Source: Leguminivora glycinivorella (taxonomy: Eukaryota > Arthropoda > Insecta > Lepidoptera > Tortricidae). Taken from it: a stretch of 64,000 nucleotides of DNA. The DNA is taken from assembly GCF_023078275.1 (NCBI RefSeq), contig NC_062990.1, positions 5,719,549-5,783,548 of the forward strand, read 5' to 3'. The notes beneath the pieces were generated by a model. The model saw only the letters and a list, made by a program, of their open reading frames with translations. It had not been told where the DNA came from and did not search any database. Positions 20,619 through 32,334 of this stretch are shown piece by piece. The first letter of the stretch is position 1. Every line of letters starts with the position of its first letter. The translations under genes and the position numbers were made by a program.

Positions 20619-21084
20619 TAATCTAGTCTAAATGAACATAACATACATTATGATTATGATGCATGTGTCGAAATAAGTGAATTCGAAACCATAAACTAAT
20701 ACACGACCGAAGGGAGTATTAATGTACCTAATTGTTTGCTTTTAAGTTAATTATGTTCTGAACAAAGCTTTTCGGATAGGTTTAGCCTAAAGTGTAATGT
20801 TGCATTCAAATATTTATGCACTTTGACTAATTAGATATTTTATTCATAGCTCTCTTCAGCACTAAGCAAACAGTGCTCAATTATAAATTATGAAACATCT
20901 AAAAGCCCCGCTTTGGGTCTAAACCGGTGTAATCCCTCTAGAAATGCGAAATCAAATTGAGTAGACGTTGCCCCGGGATTAATAACCCCTGAATCGGGGT
21001 TGCAATTTGCAACCCTTGCCGAATTCTATATGGATTCAGAAATCTGGAAGGGTCATGTGATTCTATTTAATAACTTCTGAAATC

Positions 21085-21370
21085 CTCAACATAAAGCGGA
21101 ATGTTGCATAAATTGCAGTGAAATGTTGATAAACAGGACAAATAGAAGTGGGCCAATAGTTGAACCTTGTGGTACACGAGTAGTTATGAATGTAAATTTA
21201 CAAGCTTATCCATTCATTTCTACAGTTTGAATACGTGATTAGAGTAAGAGTGTATAACCACTTGAGGAGATTATCCTTTTTATCGTTGTAGGATATTTTA
21301 CAGTAGTATCAGATAATCGACTTTGTCAAACGCCTTTTGAAAATCGGTGTAGATTCTGTAAACTATAATA
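21085..21370 (-). pseudogene. LINE reverse transcriptase fragment, unit A
   Basis: Minus strand: YTDFQKAFDKVDYL (RT motif A region, 21318-21360) and VPQGSTIGPLLFVLFIN (motif B region, 21130-21178), separated by stops. The spacing matches CR1/Jockey-group reverse transcriptases. It is inactive because of several stops. A duplicate is at 25116-25401. Confidence 0.8.
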
Positions 21371-21770
21371 TTTTATCAGGATTTCTAAATAAGCCTTTCT
21401 AATCAAATTAAGTAGACGTTGTCCCTGAATCGGGATTGTAATTTGCAACCCTTGCAACATTCTGTAAGGATATTGAAATCTGGAAATCTTATATTTGATT
21501 TTTATCCAACCACTGACGTCTCAAGTTTTCTCTGTTCCAAACGATTTCTTCATTAAAGTTATCTAAGGAAGGATTTTTTTTTTAAACTTATCTCCAAATA
21601 CAATCAGGTTGCGTTGTTATATCATACATGTCATATAGCCACCACCTCATTTCATATTACAGTCCATCATCAGATTCAGATCACCTTGATTGCACCATAA
21701 AATTTCAAATTTCTCGTATGTATCTGCAGTTAAATAATAGGAAGTGGACTAATATTTGTAAAAAAAATCA

Positions 21771-22010
21771 TTATTTTTTATGAGATAGGAGGCAAACGTA
21801 CAGACAGGTCGCCTGATGGTAACCACTATCGGCCATGGACACCCGCAACACCAGAAGTGTTGGAGATGTATTGCCGGCCTTTAAGATGGGTGTAAGCTCT
21901 TTTCTTGAAGGTTTGAAGGTCGTATCGGTCCGGTCCGGAAATACCGCAGGCGACAATAAAATTCCTTTCACAGTTTAGCTGTGCGGGGCAGGAAGTTTCT
22001 GGATGATGGA
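21771..22010 (-). mobile_element. Retroposon 3' end, family D, unit A
   Basis: GAGATAGGAGGCAAACGTAC, GGTCGCCTGATGGTAACC, ACACCCGCAACACCAGAAG and TTGCCGGCCTTTAAGATGGG are the blocks of a repeat also present at 33810-33945 and partly at 29577-29650. The 66-codon minus-strand ORF is part of it, not a host gene. Confidence 0.65.
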
Positions 22011-23332
22011 TAATGAAAAGGGCGCGTCACATCTAGCAATTTATCGCTGTTTCCTTTTAATTAGTGCATGACAGAGCCGTAACATATCGACGCGACGTAA
22101 GCACGTCTCGGGACATCTTCATTATAACCAACTTCGTTACAGTGCAGTGTTATGGCGTGTATAGTTGAATAATTGAATTGAAGAGACGGAAGGGGAAGTT
22201 CACTACTAAGATACGACATTAGGAGCATTCCAGGGAAAAGTCTACCAATGGCCCGTGCAAACGTGAACTTTCTCCAAATTGGCTGGGGTAAAAAGGTCTT
22301 TTTCTGAGGTAATGAGCATAATTATGCACTGAAAACTGATTGCATGTTGTAACGCCGAAAAAAAAATCGCAACACACGAAACATGATGCTTTTGTACTGG
22401 ACGGCCCGTGGAATGCTCCTTTAGATTCAGCAAGTAGAGTTACATGTAATTCGTCATATTTGAAAACTGATTCTTTGTCCGTGTGGATAGTTTTACATTT
22501 ACTTACTATACTAACCAATCAAATCTCTTAAATCACCTGTATTCAAAACCAGAAAACAGGTTAGAAAGAATCGGAGACAAGACAACGCCAGGCAGACAAA
22601 AAAATATCGCTCGGATGGACAACGAAACCAAATTAGATATTACACCCAGATCACCCACCTCACCCACTAGGTTATGTTACGAAAATTTATTTTTAAATAT
22701 AACAAGAATTTTAAGGCGTATTTTTAAAAAATCTATCTGACACAATTTAGTAAATTTCCGCAGGCCAGAATTGCTTGTCTGCAGAGCGGGCTGTTGGTGG
22801 ATGATGCTCATTTAGAATTACGGAACACTATCTGAACCTCTCCAGAAATAGGGGTATAGTCACATCAAGGCGTTCCCCTGAAACATAGCCAACTGTCATC
22901 ATATCTCCTACGTCACAAAACCCTATTTGCGATAATCCCACTACTTGAGTCGTAATCATACATTTCCGAAATGAAACTCGACATATTCCTCAAACGCACT
23001 TATCTCGGGAGGGCCCAACCCTCTAGGAATACTACGATTGCCGTCCCTTTGATAGGAGGGTAGGGTCTTATTTTTGATGCTTCGTATCAAAATTATATCG
23101 GATTCATATTTTTCGCATGTAGAGTGAAAAAGCTGGCGTCAGTTTGCTCGTTGGACGGATGACAATCGGGAAATTTTTAAATGAGAAAGAGCATATCCGA
23201 AGAGAGATCTACTCTCAACGGTGGACAATCGGAGGCTTTATGATGATAATGATGATGGAGAACACAGTCATATGCGTGAAAGCGCTACGCACCGCACATC
23301 CAACGTTGGAACTTTTTTTTTACATTGTTATT
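22011..23332. other. Unassigned part of unit A
   Basis: Short ORFs on both strands (22219-22740) lack any domain and are repeated unchanged in unit B. That reflects the young duplication, not coding constraint. Confidence 0.4.
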
Positions 23333-23480
23333 ACATTTATTTATTTATTTAATCTTTATTGCACAAAAGAAAAATCTTACAGTACAAAAAGGCGGACTTA
23401 ATGCTTTAAGGCATTCTCTACCAGTCAACCTCGAGGCTAAGCAGAGAGACTGTCAGCGGTGCTACAATTTCAACAGTAAA
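23333..23480 (-). mobile_element. LINE 3' UTR (same family as 48786-49509), unit A
   Basis: The minus strand ends GTGCAATAAAGATTAAATAA with ATAA repeats. It shares GCATTAAG and AGTAGAGAATGCC-type blocks with 48790-48900. Confidence 0.6.
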
Positions 23481-24263
23481 AGGAAATAAAAGAAAGCATA
23501 CATCATTCGCCTGTCCTTATTCCAGTCATTTGGGGTCGGCGCTATCTGTTGCCCGTCATCTATCATTCACTAACTATGCACTTGCTTTGCAAAGTAATGG
23601 CGTTTATTTTTGAAATTACTGAACAGCTGCCTTGAACTGTGACACTTAGGTATCTACTCACACTTACTGATTTAGAATACCACTACAGACAGTGTCAGAC
23701 ACTACTCACGTGATAGATAGAACATTTATTTTTACAGGGTATATTATACGTATGTTATACTTCCTTAATTTATTGTCAAAATAAAAACTTGTGAAATTAC
23801 ATTTTGTGCCAATGAATGACGCGGGTGTCATACACTAGTAAAATCTAAAAATTTGTTCCAGTGAATGACATGTCTTTAAAATACTAAAGTAAGGAAAATA
23901 AGCTACTTTCAATTTACTAAATCAATTGTTTAATGTATCATCTAACAGTTTATAATGATGTTTTACCAGTAACTTCAAAATCCTGGTTTTTATTTCCACT
24001 TTTCAAATGCAGTTTCTTAACAGATTTAGTAAAAATTACGACGCACAACCAGCTAGATGCACCTCCTTGCAAAAACTACCCCACAGAATAAAAATTACTA
24101 AACTTATCATTCACAAATTCAAAACAAAATTCATAGATAACGCTGACGATCGATTAAGTCCTGTATCTTGTTTATACCGTTAACCGTTTTCTTATGTTTT
24201 TAAATAAACTGTGAAATAGTCATACATTGGGTCAGTGTCATCCATTGGGACGTTTACCTTAAT

Positions 24264-24651
24264 ATGATCAAATATACGAGTACATGCAAAAACTAAGACG
24301 CATAAAACTTAATAGATTTAAATAGGCCCTCGAAACATATCAAGGATGCTGCGCCATGGCGATGATGATACGTTGTGCGAAAAAGTCGCCAGCTATTCGG
24401 TCACCAGTGTGCGTAGCCGAATGCACAAACGCTCACGATATCTCTTTCGTAGCTATATATCTCTATCGCTCTTGCGTATTGGTGCGACAGAGCCAGACTA
24501 CATTTCTGTGGCGCCAGTTACGTTAAACAGACGCCTGGTTATTGCTTTGCTAATTTACTTTACCCTCAGCTACGTTACACTCGGATTTAAAATTTATGGA
24601 AATAAACAGTTGCTAAATTCGTTGATATGTCAAATATAAGCCAATATCTGT
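24264..24651. mobile_element. 388-bp block unique to unit B
   Basis: It lies between GTTTACCTTAAT and CTAGTCTAAATG, which are contiguous in unit A (20622/20623). Part of it (24335-24400, minus strand) resembles the degenerate LINE C-terminus at 40125-40210. No clean target duplication is visible, so it may be an insertion in B or a deletion from A. Confidence 0.7.
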
Positions 24652-25115
24652 CTAGTCTAAATGAACATAACATACATTATGATTATGATGCATGTGTCGA
24701 AATAAGTGAATTCGAAACCATAAACTAATACACGACCGAAGGGAGTATTAATGTACCTAATTGTTTGCTTTTAAGTTAATTATGTTCTGAACAAAGCTTT
24801 TCGGATAGGTTTAGCCTAAAGTGTAATGTTGCATTCAAATATTTATGCACTTTGACTAATTAGATATTTTATTCATAGCTCTCTTCAGCACTAAGCAAAC
24901 AGTGCTCAATTATAAATTATGAAACATCTAAAAGCCCCGCTTTGGGTCTAAACCGGTGTAATCCCTCTAGAAATGCGAAATCAAATTGAGTAGACGTTGC
25001 CCCGGGATTAATAACCCCTGAATCGGGGTTGCAATTTGCAACCCTTGCCGAATTCTATATGGATTCAGAAATCTGGAAGGGTCATGTGATTCTATTTAAT
25101 AACTTCTGAAATCCT

Positions 25116-25401
25116 CAACATAAAGCGGAATGTTGCATAAATTGCAGTGAAATGTTGATAAACAGGACAAATAGAAGTGGGCCAATAGTTGAACCTTGTG
25201 GTACACGAGTAGTTATGAATGTAAATTTACAAGCTTATCCATTCATTTCTACAGTTTGAATACGTGATTAGAGTAAGAGTGTATAACCACTTGAGGAGAT
25301 TATCCTTTTTATCGTTGTAGGATATTTTACAGTAGTATCAGATAATCGACTTTGTCAAACGCCTTTTGAAAATCGGTGTAGATTCTGTAAACTATAATAT
25401 T
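25116..25401 (-). pseudogene. LINE reverse transcriptase fragment, unit B
   Basis: Copy of 21085-21370 with the same motif A and motif B blocks and the same stops. Confidence 0.8.
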
Positions 25402-25800
25402 TTATCAGGATTTCTAAATAAGCCTTTCTAATCAAATTAAGTAGACGTTGTCCCTGAATCGGGATTGTAATTTGCAACCCTTGCAACATTCTGTAAGGAT
25501 ATTGAAATCTGGAAATCTTATATTTGATTTTTATCCAACCACTGACGTCTCAAGTTTTCTCTGTTCCAAACGATTTCTTCATTAAAGTTATCTAAGGAAG
25601 GATTTTTTTTTTTAAACTTATCTCCAAATACAATCAGGTTGCGTTGTTATATCATACATGTCATATAGCCACCACCTCATTTCATATTACAGTCCATCAT
25701 CAGATTCAGATCACCTTGATTGCACCATAAAATTTCAAATTTCTCGTATGTATCTGCAGTTAAATAATAGGAAGTGGACTAATATTTGTAAAAAAAAATC

Positions 25801-26041
25801 ATTATTTTTTATGAGATAGGAGGCAAACGTACAGACAGGTCGCCTGATGGTAACCACTATCGGCCATGGACACCCGCAACACCAGAAGTGTTGGAGATGT
25901 ATTGCCGGCCTTTAAGATGGGTGTAAGCTCTTTTCTTGAAGGTTTGAAGGTCGTATCGGTCCGGTCCGGAAATACCGCAGGCGACAATAAAATTCCTTTC
26001 ACAGTTTAGCTGTGCGGGGCAGGAAGTTTCTGGATGATGGA
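25801..26041 (-). mobile_element. Retroposon 3' end, family D, unit B
   Basis: Copy of 21771-22010. Confidence 0.65.
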
Positions 26042-27362
26042 TAATGAAAAGGGCGCGTCACATCTAGCAATTTATCGCTGTTTCCTTTTAATTAGTGCAT
26101 GACAGAGCCGTAACATATCGACGCGACGTAAGCACGTCTCGGGACATCTTCATTATAACCAACTTCGTTACAGTGCAGTGTTATGGCGTGTATAGTTGAA
26201 TAATTGAATTGAAGAGACGGAAGGGGAAGTTCACTACTAAGATACGACATTAGGAGCATTCCAGGGAAAAGTCTACCAATGGCCCGTGCAAACGTGAACT
26301 TTCTCCAAATTGGCTGGGGTAAAAAGGTCTTTTTCTGAGGTAATGAGCATAATTATGCACTGAAAACTGATTGCATGTTGTAACGCCGAAAAAAAAATCG
26401 CAACACACGAAACATGATGCTTTTGTACTGGACGGCCCGTGGAATGCTCCTTTAGATTCAGCAAGTAGAGTTACATGTAATTCGTCATATTTGAAAACTG
26501 ATTCTTTGTCCGTGTGGATAGTTTTACATTTACTTACTATACTAACCAATCAAATCTCTTAAATCACCTGTATTCAAAACCAGAAAACAGGTTAGAAAGA
26601 ATCGGAGACAAGACAACGCCAGGCAGACAAAAAAATATCGCTCGGATGGACAACGAAACCAAATTAGATATTACACCCAGATCACCCACCTCACCCACTA
26701 GGTTATGTTACGAAAATTTATTTTTAAATATAACAAGAATTTTAAGGCGTATTTTTAAAAAATCTATCTGACACAATTTAGTAAATTTCCGCAGGCCAGA
26801 ATTGCTTGTCTGCAGAGCGGGCTGTTGGTGGATGATGCTCATTTAGAATTACGGAACACTATCTGAACCTCTCCAGAAATAGGGGTATAGTCACATCAAG
26901 GCGTTCCCCTGAAACATAGCCAACTGTCATCATATCTCCTACGTCACAAAACCCTATTTGCGATAATCCCACTACTTGAGTCGTAATCATACATTTCCGA
27001 AATGAAACTCGACATATTCCTCAAACGCACTTATCTCGGGAGGGCCCAACCCTCTAGGAATACTACGATTGCCGTCCCTTTGATAGGAGGGTAGGGTCTT
27101 ATTTTTGATGCTTCGTATCAAAATTATATCGGATTCATATTTTTCGCATGTAGAGTGAAAAAGCTGGCGTCAGTTTGCTCGTTGGACGGATGACAATCGG
27201 GAAATTTTTAAATGAGAAAGAGCATATCCGAAGAGAGATCTACTCTCAACGGTGGACAATCGGAGGCTTTATGATGATAATGATGATGGAGAACACAGTC
27301 ATATGCGTGAAAGCGCTACGCACCGCACATCCAACGTTGGAACTTTTTTTTTTACATTGTTA

Positions 27363-27511
27363 TTACATTTATTTATTTATTTAATCTTTATTGCACAAAA
27401 GAAAAATCTTACAGTACAAAAAGGCGGACTTAATGCTTTAAGGCATTCTCTACCAGTCAACCTCGAGGCTAAGCAGAGAGACTGTCAGCGGTGCTACAAT
27501 TTCAACAGTAA
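27363..27511 (-). mobile_element. LINE 3' UTR, unit B
   Basis: Copy of 23333-23480. Confidence 0.6.
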
Positions 27512-27715
27512 AAGGAAATAAAAGAAAGCATACATCATTCGCCTGTCCTTATTCCAGTCATTTGGGGTCGGCGCTATCTGTTGCCCGTCATCTATCATTC
27601 ACTAACTATGCACTTGCTTTGCAAAGTAATGGCGTTTATTTTTGAAATTACTGAACAGCTGCCTTGAACTGTGACACTTAGGTATCTACTCACACTTACT
27701 GATTTAGAATACCAC

Positions 27716-28028
27716 CCTTGTGTGTGGTGAGATTTGTCCCAGTTTTCCATTTGATATAAATGTAGGGTAGAGCCCGGTAATGTAAAATCTTCGAAATGCA
27801 AACGAAGGAAAACAACGACGAAATAAAATTTGTTTTAAACTGTGAATGTTTTTTCATGTGATTATTATTGTACAAAGCTAAGTATCAATGTTTTGTTGCA
27901 GGTATGTATGCTGTTTCTAAATTTAATGACCAGATCTCCAAGATATACCTACTGAAGCTAAGTATTAACCGTTTTATCATCAAGTCAAATGACGCGCGCG
28001 GCTATTGCCTATATATAGGACATTCTTA
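27716..28028. other. Unassigned stretch
   Basis: Nothing was recognised after the duplication boundary. Confidence 0.35.
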
Positions 28029-28132
28029 CGCCGTGGCTTGCGTGGGCGACGGTCGCGCGACGGCGATGCGACGCATACGAAATCAAACCTTATTGATATG
28101 GAAGTATGAGACGCGACGGCGACGGTCGCGCG
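28029..28132. repeat. CpG-rich short repeat
   Basis: CGACGGTCGCGCGACGGCGA occurs near the left end and GACGCGACGGCGACGGTCGC near the right end as direct relatives, around a short AT-rich middle. It is probably a small non-autonomous element. The class is unknown. Confidence 0.45.
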
Positions 28133-28136
28133 AAAT

Positions 28137-28590
28137 GCCCTTACCGGGATTCGAACCCGGGACCGCGGCGTAGCAGGCAGGGTCACTAAATTAATAGTTC
28201 ATGTTAGTTAAGTGCCAACATTTGTGTTGATGTTTAAAATTTCAAATTTCAGGCACACGGACATTTCTTTTTATTTACTTTATTTTATTGAATGAATTTA
28301 ATTTAATATTTAATTTATTATATAATATTAATATTCACAAATTTATTTTAATTTTTAATTTGAAATTTGAAATTTTGAATCTAATTTGATTTAATTTAAT
28401 TTTGTTTGATTTAATTTAATTTAATTCGTATTTAATTTTGTTTTAATTGTAGTTTTCATATTAAATTAATTATTGAATTTTACAGCTTTAATTTTAAATA
28501 AAAGTGTAACGTAATGTAACAATATGGACTGTTCTGTCTGAAATAAACGAATACAATACAATACTACCGACTGCGCCAGACCGGTCGTCA
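28137..28590 (-). mobile_element. tRNA-derived SINE, family B, split by an insertion
   Basis: The head GACCGGTCTGGCGCAGTCGG lies at 28567-28587 (minus). The rest, B box GGGTTCGAATCCCGG included, lies at 28137-28188. Between them is the element 28189-28562. The SINE 3' half is missing on the left. Confidence 0.82.
28189..28562 (+). mobile_element. Retroposon inserted in a SINE
   Basis: It interrupts the SINE exactly, with ACTA repeated on both sides (28185-28188, 28563-28566). The 3' end is CTGAAATAAACGAATACAAT, an AATAAA-type signal plus (ATACA)n tail. The body is dominated by TTTAATTTAA-type repeats (28260-28480). No coding capacity. Probably a truncated LINE or SINE. Confidence 0.72.
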
Positions 28591-29374
28591 TGCCTGGTGC
28601 CTATATCATTGTATCTTTGTATGCATTTCAAGTTTCACGAGGATGCACTATTTTATTATTACAAGCTTTTAATTCAACTTGCCTTGTGTGTCAAATGTTA
28701 GTGTGCGTCAAAACCTAGAAGCTTAATTTGACCAACTTCCCGGTTTCCGATTGAGCTGAAATTTTGCACACATATGTAAATGACGTGACAATGCAATATT
28801 ATGGTATTATGGAGCTGATTTGATGATGGTTCAGAAAGGTGGTCATAGGAACTCTATTATGAAACGTCGTATCCCCATCGAGTAAGGGGTTTTTAGAAAC
28901 GTCTCGGAGAGCAGTAGATGACTGTTGAAAGAAAGGTAAAGTCGGCGATAAAAGCTTGTGCCAAAAATGAATTTTTTGCTAAAAAACTTACATATTATGT
29001 ATAATATTGTAATAACGCATTTGTTATCAATAAGTGAATACGTCAGTACACTCAGTTTTCAAACAAAGAGCCATCTATAAAATGAAGTACTTACATTTGA
29101 CTTTCATACCACTCATAAACTTAACCCGTGTACCCAAAAACTAATTAATCCTCCCAGAGCTCATAAAGTGTTAACCGCGGCAGACAATGCGGGTGAATTA
29201 CTGTAAACCCTTTAAGGTGCTTTAATGAGGGTGGACACGGGTTGGTAACGGGTTAAGCCAGACGTCAGCCGAATAATGACCTTCGTGCGTTCTTACAAGG
29301 ATCACGATTTCTGACGACCCTCGTACGATAGGCGACGTTTAAAGGGTCTTTGGGTTAGAATAACGTAAGTAAGA
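28591..29374. other. Unassigned stretch
   Basis: No domain or repeat pair was recognised. Confidence 0.35.
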
Positions 29375-29650
29375 TATTATTATTTTTACACCACGTCGGT
29401 GGCAAACAGGTATACGGTCCGCCTGATGGAAAGCGGTCACCGTAACCTATGTACGCCTCCAACTCAGGGGGTGTCACATACGCGTAACGTTGCCGACATC
29501 TTAGAAACTCCATTAGAGACTTGATATTATGACAGTGGAGAGAGATTTTGAAATTGTGGCTCATGTGGTACACCCATCTTAAAGGCCGGCAACGCACCTA
29601 CAATCCTTCTGGGGTTTATGGTGTCCATGGGCGGTAGTGACCGCTTACTA
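29375..29650. mobile_element. Two overlapping retroposon 3' fragments
   Basis: At 29375-29470, GGCAAACAGGTATACGGTCC, GCCTGATGGAAAGCGG and GTCACCG recur inverted at 37985-38105. At 29577-29650, CTTAAAGGCCGGCAACGCAC and GTGTCCATGGGCGG match family D in the opposite orientation. Confidence 0.55.
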
Positions 29651-30240
29651 TCGCATACAAAAAAAGATACCGAATCGGTTAGACTGTGTGTAGGTACTAT
29701 GGCTTTTATTATTCTGATACTACTGGCCGAAAGTCAAATCAAGTTAACCATTCTCTGATCGCTTAGCAAAAATTTAAGTTTCGGGTCAAATTGATATTTT
29801 GTATTGTAGGTAACATTCCACTGATGGTTCAGTATTGATAGAATTATAATCGATGAGATGAAATTAATTAACCTTAAGTAATAGCTTAAGAAAAACGAAC
29901 CCGACAAAAGCTATACGTAGGTAGCAGCTTTTCAACTTATCAACATTTTTGATGTTAATAAAGAAAAAACTGAATAAAAGCACGAAGAAAAGTCACTCTC
30001 CTAATTAGTCCCTCAAAACTTTCCCGCCACTTTTATCCTCTTGTGAAAAAGGCGAAGTCATCAATTGCCACCTGGCGGGCCCTTTTCTGTTCAAAGGGAG
30101 TCTGGACACACCTTTTTCGTGTCCCTTGGAGTAATGAGCTGATGAAAGATATAAAAGTGTTTGGCTGGCTTTGGTACAGTCAGCGACAATATCGAATCAG
30201 ACTATGTGACTCCTGAGAAGAGATCAAGCTTGCAAACTCT
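29651..30240. other. Unassigned stretch
   Basis: Nothing was recognised. Confidence 0.35.
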
Positions 30241-30495
30241 TACCGGTCTGGCTTAGCGCGTAGTGACCCTGCCTGCTATGCCGCTGTCCCGGGTTCGAAT
30301 CCCGGTAAGGGCACTTATGTGTGTGATGAGCACAGATACTTGTTCCTGAGTCATGGATGTTTTCTATGTATATAAGTATTTGTATATTATATATGTCGTT
30401 GTCTGAGTACCTGCAACACAAGCCTTCTTGTGCTTACCGTGGGACTCACTCAATCTGTGTAAGAATGTCCCATAATATATATTTATTATTTAATA
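30241..30495 (+). mobile_element. tRNA-derived SINE, family B, full-length-like
   Basis: Head ACCGGTCTGGCTTAGCG, B box GGGTTCGAATCCCGG (about 30291), TGTGTGATGAGCACAG, GTTCCTGAGTCATGGATG, GTTGTCTGAGTACCTGC, CTTACCGTGGGAC and an AT-rich tail. It is the best-preserved member in the window. Confidence 0.88.
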
Positions 30496-31116
30496 TTCTT
30501 ATATACTCAATACTCACCAAGTGTTATTGGATTTTTTAACTTTTTCATACGGACATATTTTTTAATCCTAATGACAGCAGTGTCAAAATCAAATAAACCG
30601 ACTTGACAGAAAAGTATCCTTAATCTTTATTTTAAGGTTAACTGTTGACTATGAATTTCACAAATATAACTTGATAAGCAGAAACGTCTGCAAGCGATGC
30701 CGTTAGTTCAAGTCTCTATTTTTCCATTTTTTAATATCTAAAAACCTTAGTACCTTACAAATTGTAATAGGTTAGCGTGTTTAATATTAAATGTGGCAAT
30801 ATCATCATAGAGGCACAAAAAAATCTAGAAAGTTGTGGGATCTAGATAATTCTTTCGTAACCCTTCAGCCGCGGACATGTGGGCTTGGGGTTGGATGATA
30901 ACAGTAAGGGTTAACGTACGACGTAGAGGGGCTTTTTACATTTCACGATTTCGCTGAAATGAAACTCTCGCTCTCAACTCTTAAGCTCAATTTGACCTTG
31001 AACCCTTTTCCATGACACGCCAAACTAGCTTATTCCAAAAAATATACGTATATTATGATTGAAATATCACTGAAAAGTGACCTGTCAGTTTCCTCGAAAG
31101 TTCAATAGAATTTGAA
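30496..31116. other. Unassigned stretch
   Basis: Nothing was recognised. Confidence 0.35.
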
Positions 31117-31338
31117 CCTACCGTGAGATAGCTATGAGCTATCGGCTATAAAAACAAACAAAAGATAAGCACCCCCGTGCAAATAAAAGAGACACGGCGA
31201 TGTTTATAGTTACTCGCCCAGCGGTGAGCTATCAAAATCGCCGTGTCTCTTTTACTTGCATGGCGGTGCTTATCTTTTGTTCGTTTTTATAGCCGATAGC
31301 TCATAGCTTACTAGCTCGCAGTGGGACCAGTGCCTAAA
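31117..31338. mobile_element. Hairpin MITE related to the outer Harbinger-type element
   Basis: Arms GAGCTATCGGCTATAAAAAC ... GAGACACGGCGAT (31137-31201) and ATCGCCGTGTCTC ... TTTTTATAGCCGATAGCTC (31236-31302) are near-exact inverses with a loop of about 33 bp. The right end GTGGGACCAGTGCC matches the TIR of 16409-17848. The left terminus is degraded. Confidence 0.82.
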
Positions 31339-31402
31339 CTGGACTTAAAATTATCATGGCGTGTATGTAGTCGCTGGGTATACTGTGCTGTTAATGCAAA
31401 AA

Positions 31403-31640
31403 AATACATACATACATACAATCACGCCTGTATCCCATAAAGGGGTAGGCAGAGCACATGAAACTACTAAAGCTTCAGTGCCACTCTTGGCAAATAAGGG
31501 GTTGAAAGAAAACGAAACTGTGACATTGCAGTGACAGGTTGCCAGCCTCTCGCCTACGCCACAATTTAACCCAATCCCACAGTCACCTTCTACGACACCC
31601 ACGGGAAGAAAGGGGGTGGTGAAATTCTTAACCCGTCACC
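31403..31640 (-). mobile_element. Retroposon 3' end, family C, copy 2 (interrupted)
   Basis: Close match to 8783-9028. It stops at CCCGTCACC (31640). The expected continuation ACACAGGC appears only at 32361-32368, so a block of about 700 bp splits it. Confidence 0.8.
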
Positions 31641-32334
31641 CTCAGAGGAAAAAATTCTATAGAGAGGACAAGCCGCGCGCGGCCTGGTCGCAGATGGGCC
31701 CAATGGGCCTACACCGCCGCCAGTTCGCCGTCCGCTGTCATCGAGTGTACACGCGCGCTGTTCACCGACGAAAAACGAGTTTTATCAAAAATGCCGAAGT
31801 GTGCAATAATAACTTGCAAACATCGCAGTGACCTGAATAATTTCCAAGCCGATAGGATAACATTTCATAGGTAAATACTATTTATTTCCTTTTATTTCAC
31901 ATAAAACACGAATTCAACGTAATACTCCGAGTTGTACCATGTAACCTTACGTTTGCTTGTGCTTTAAAACGTTCATTATACATTGCGGCTACACAAGGAA
32001 CATATTGTAAACAGTGTAGTGTTTTGCGCCGCAATGAACGGTGTACAAAACGATTCACTCAGTGAGACATTTTTCTCGGAAACGAGGCGAGGCGTTCCCG
32101 CTATTTATTGTTGTGTGCGTGCGCGATCGCGCTCGCTTATCGTTTGCGTGTACACATACATTGAAATGATGCGCGTGTATTGCGCAATAGGATCGTCCAG
32201 CTACAAGTGTGTGTGGATTAGGTGTGTGCGTGCATTATCTTTACAATTACTGGTGCTTTGTGTGGGTTGCGCAGACCTTGCGACAGGCGTATTCTATACA
32301 AATCGCCCGGCATGACCTATCTCCCGAATCTGTG
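31641..32334 (+). mobile_element. Insertion with 8-bp CCGTCACC duplication, carries a THAP exon
   Basis: CCGTCACC precedes (31633-31640) and follows (32335-32342) the block, with a further copy at 32353-32360. The 8-bp GC-rich duplication plus a THAP exon fits a P-superfamily element, but I cannot show clear terminal inverted repeats, so this is tentative. An alternative is a retroposed or transduced piece of a THAP gene. The first 150 bp are CpG-rich and promoter-like. Confidence 0.55.
31791..31870 (+). CDS. First exon of a THAP zinc-finger protein
   Basis: The ATG opens MPKCAIITCKHRS and ends RITFH before a donor at CATAG|GTAAAT (31871). THAP domains are DNA-binding C2CH fingers that start at the initiator Met with a C-x(2-4)-C pair and continue through an F-H-x-F-P block. 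Here Cys4 and Cys9 and the ITFH lead-in are visible. The second Cys-His pair would be in the next exon. No acceptor joined to an FP-containing exon was found downstream, so the gene is incomplete. THAP fingers occur in P-element transposases and in many arthropod host proteins. The exon sits in an inserted block, which favours a transposon origin. Confidence 0.72.

Larger units (their letters stand above)
20052..23683. repeat. Tandem segmental duplication, unit A
   Basis: This segment is repeated almost base for base at 23693-27715. Differences seen are a 388-bp block present only in unit B, a few homopolymer length changes and a T/G change near 20554. Unit A begins inside the TIR element 19530-20618 and ends GAATACCAC. 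Confidence 0.92.
23693..27715. repeat. Tandem segmental duplication, unit B
   Basis: Direct copy of 20052-23683, joined through about 9 bp of filler (TACAGACAG, 23684-23692). Unit B ends GAATACCAC at 27715, where unique sequence resumes with CCTTGTGTG. It contains 388 bp absent from unit A (24264-24651). Confidence 0.92.

Noticed and set aside
21771..21971. 66-codon protein conserved in two copies
   Set aside because: Part of a dispersed retroposon 3' end also seen at 33810-33945.
22219..22740. ORFs duplicated unchanged at 26250-26771
   Set aside because: Identity reflects the young tandem duplication. There are no domains, and overlapping ORFs on both strands are equally preserved.
28260..28480. 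Possible CRISPR-like or satellite array of TTTAA units
   Set aside because: Simple AT-rich repetition without spacers, inside a retroposon in a eukaryotic genome.
30241..30315. Candidate true tRNA gene with a perfect B box
   Set aside because: The A box and cloverleaf are degraded, and the same sequence with the same 3' body recurs several times, so it is a SINE head.
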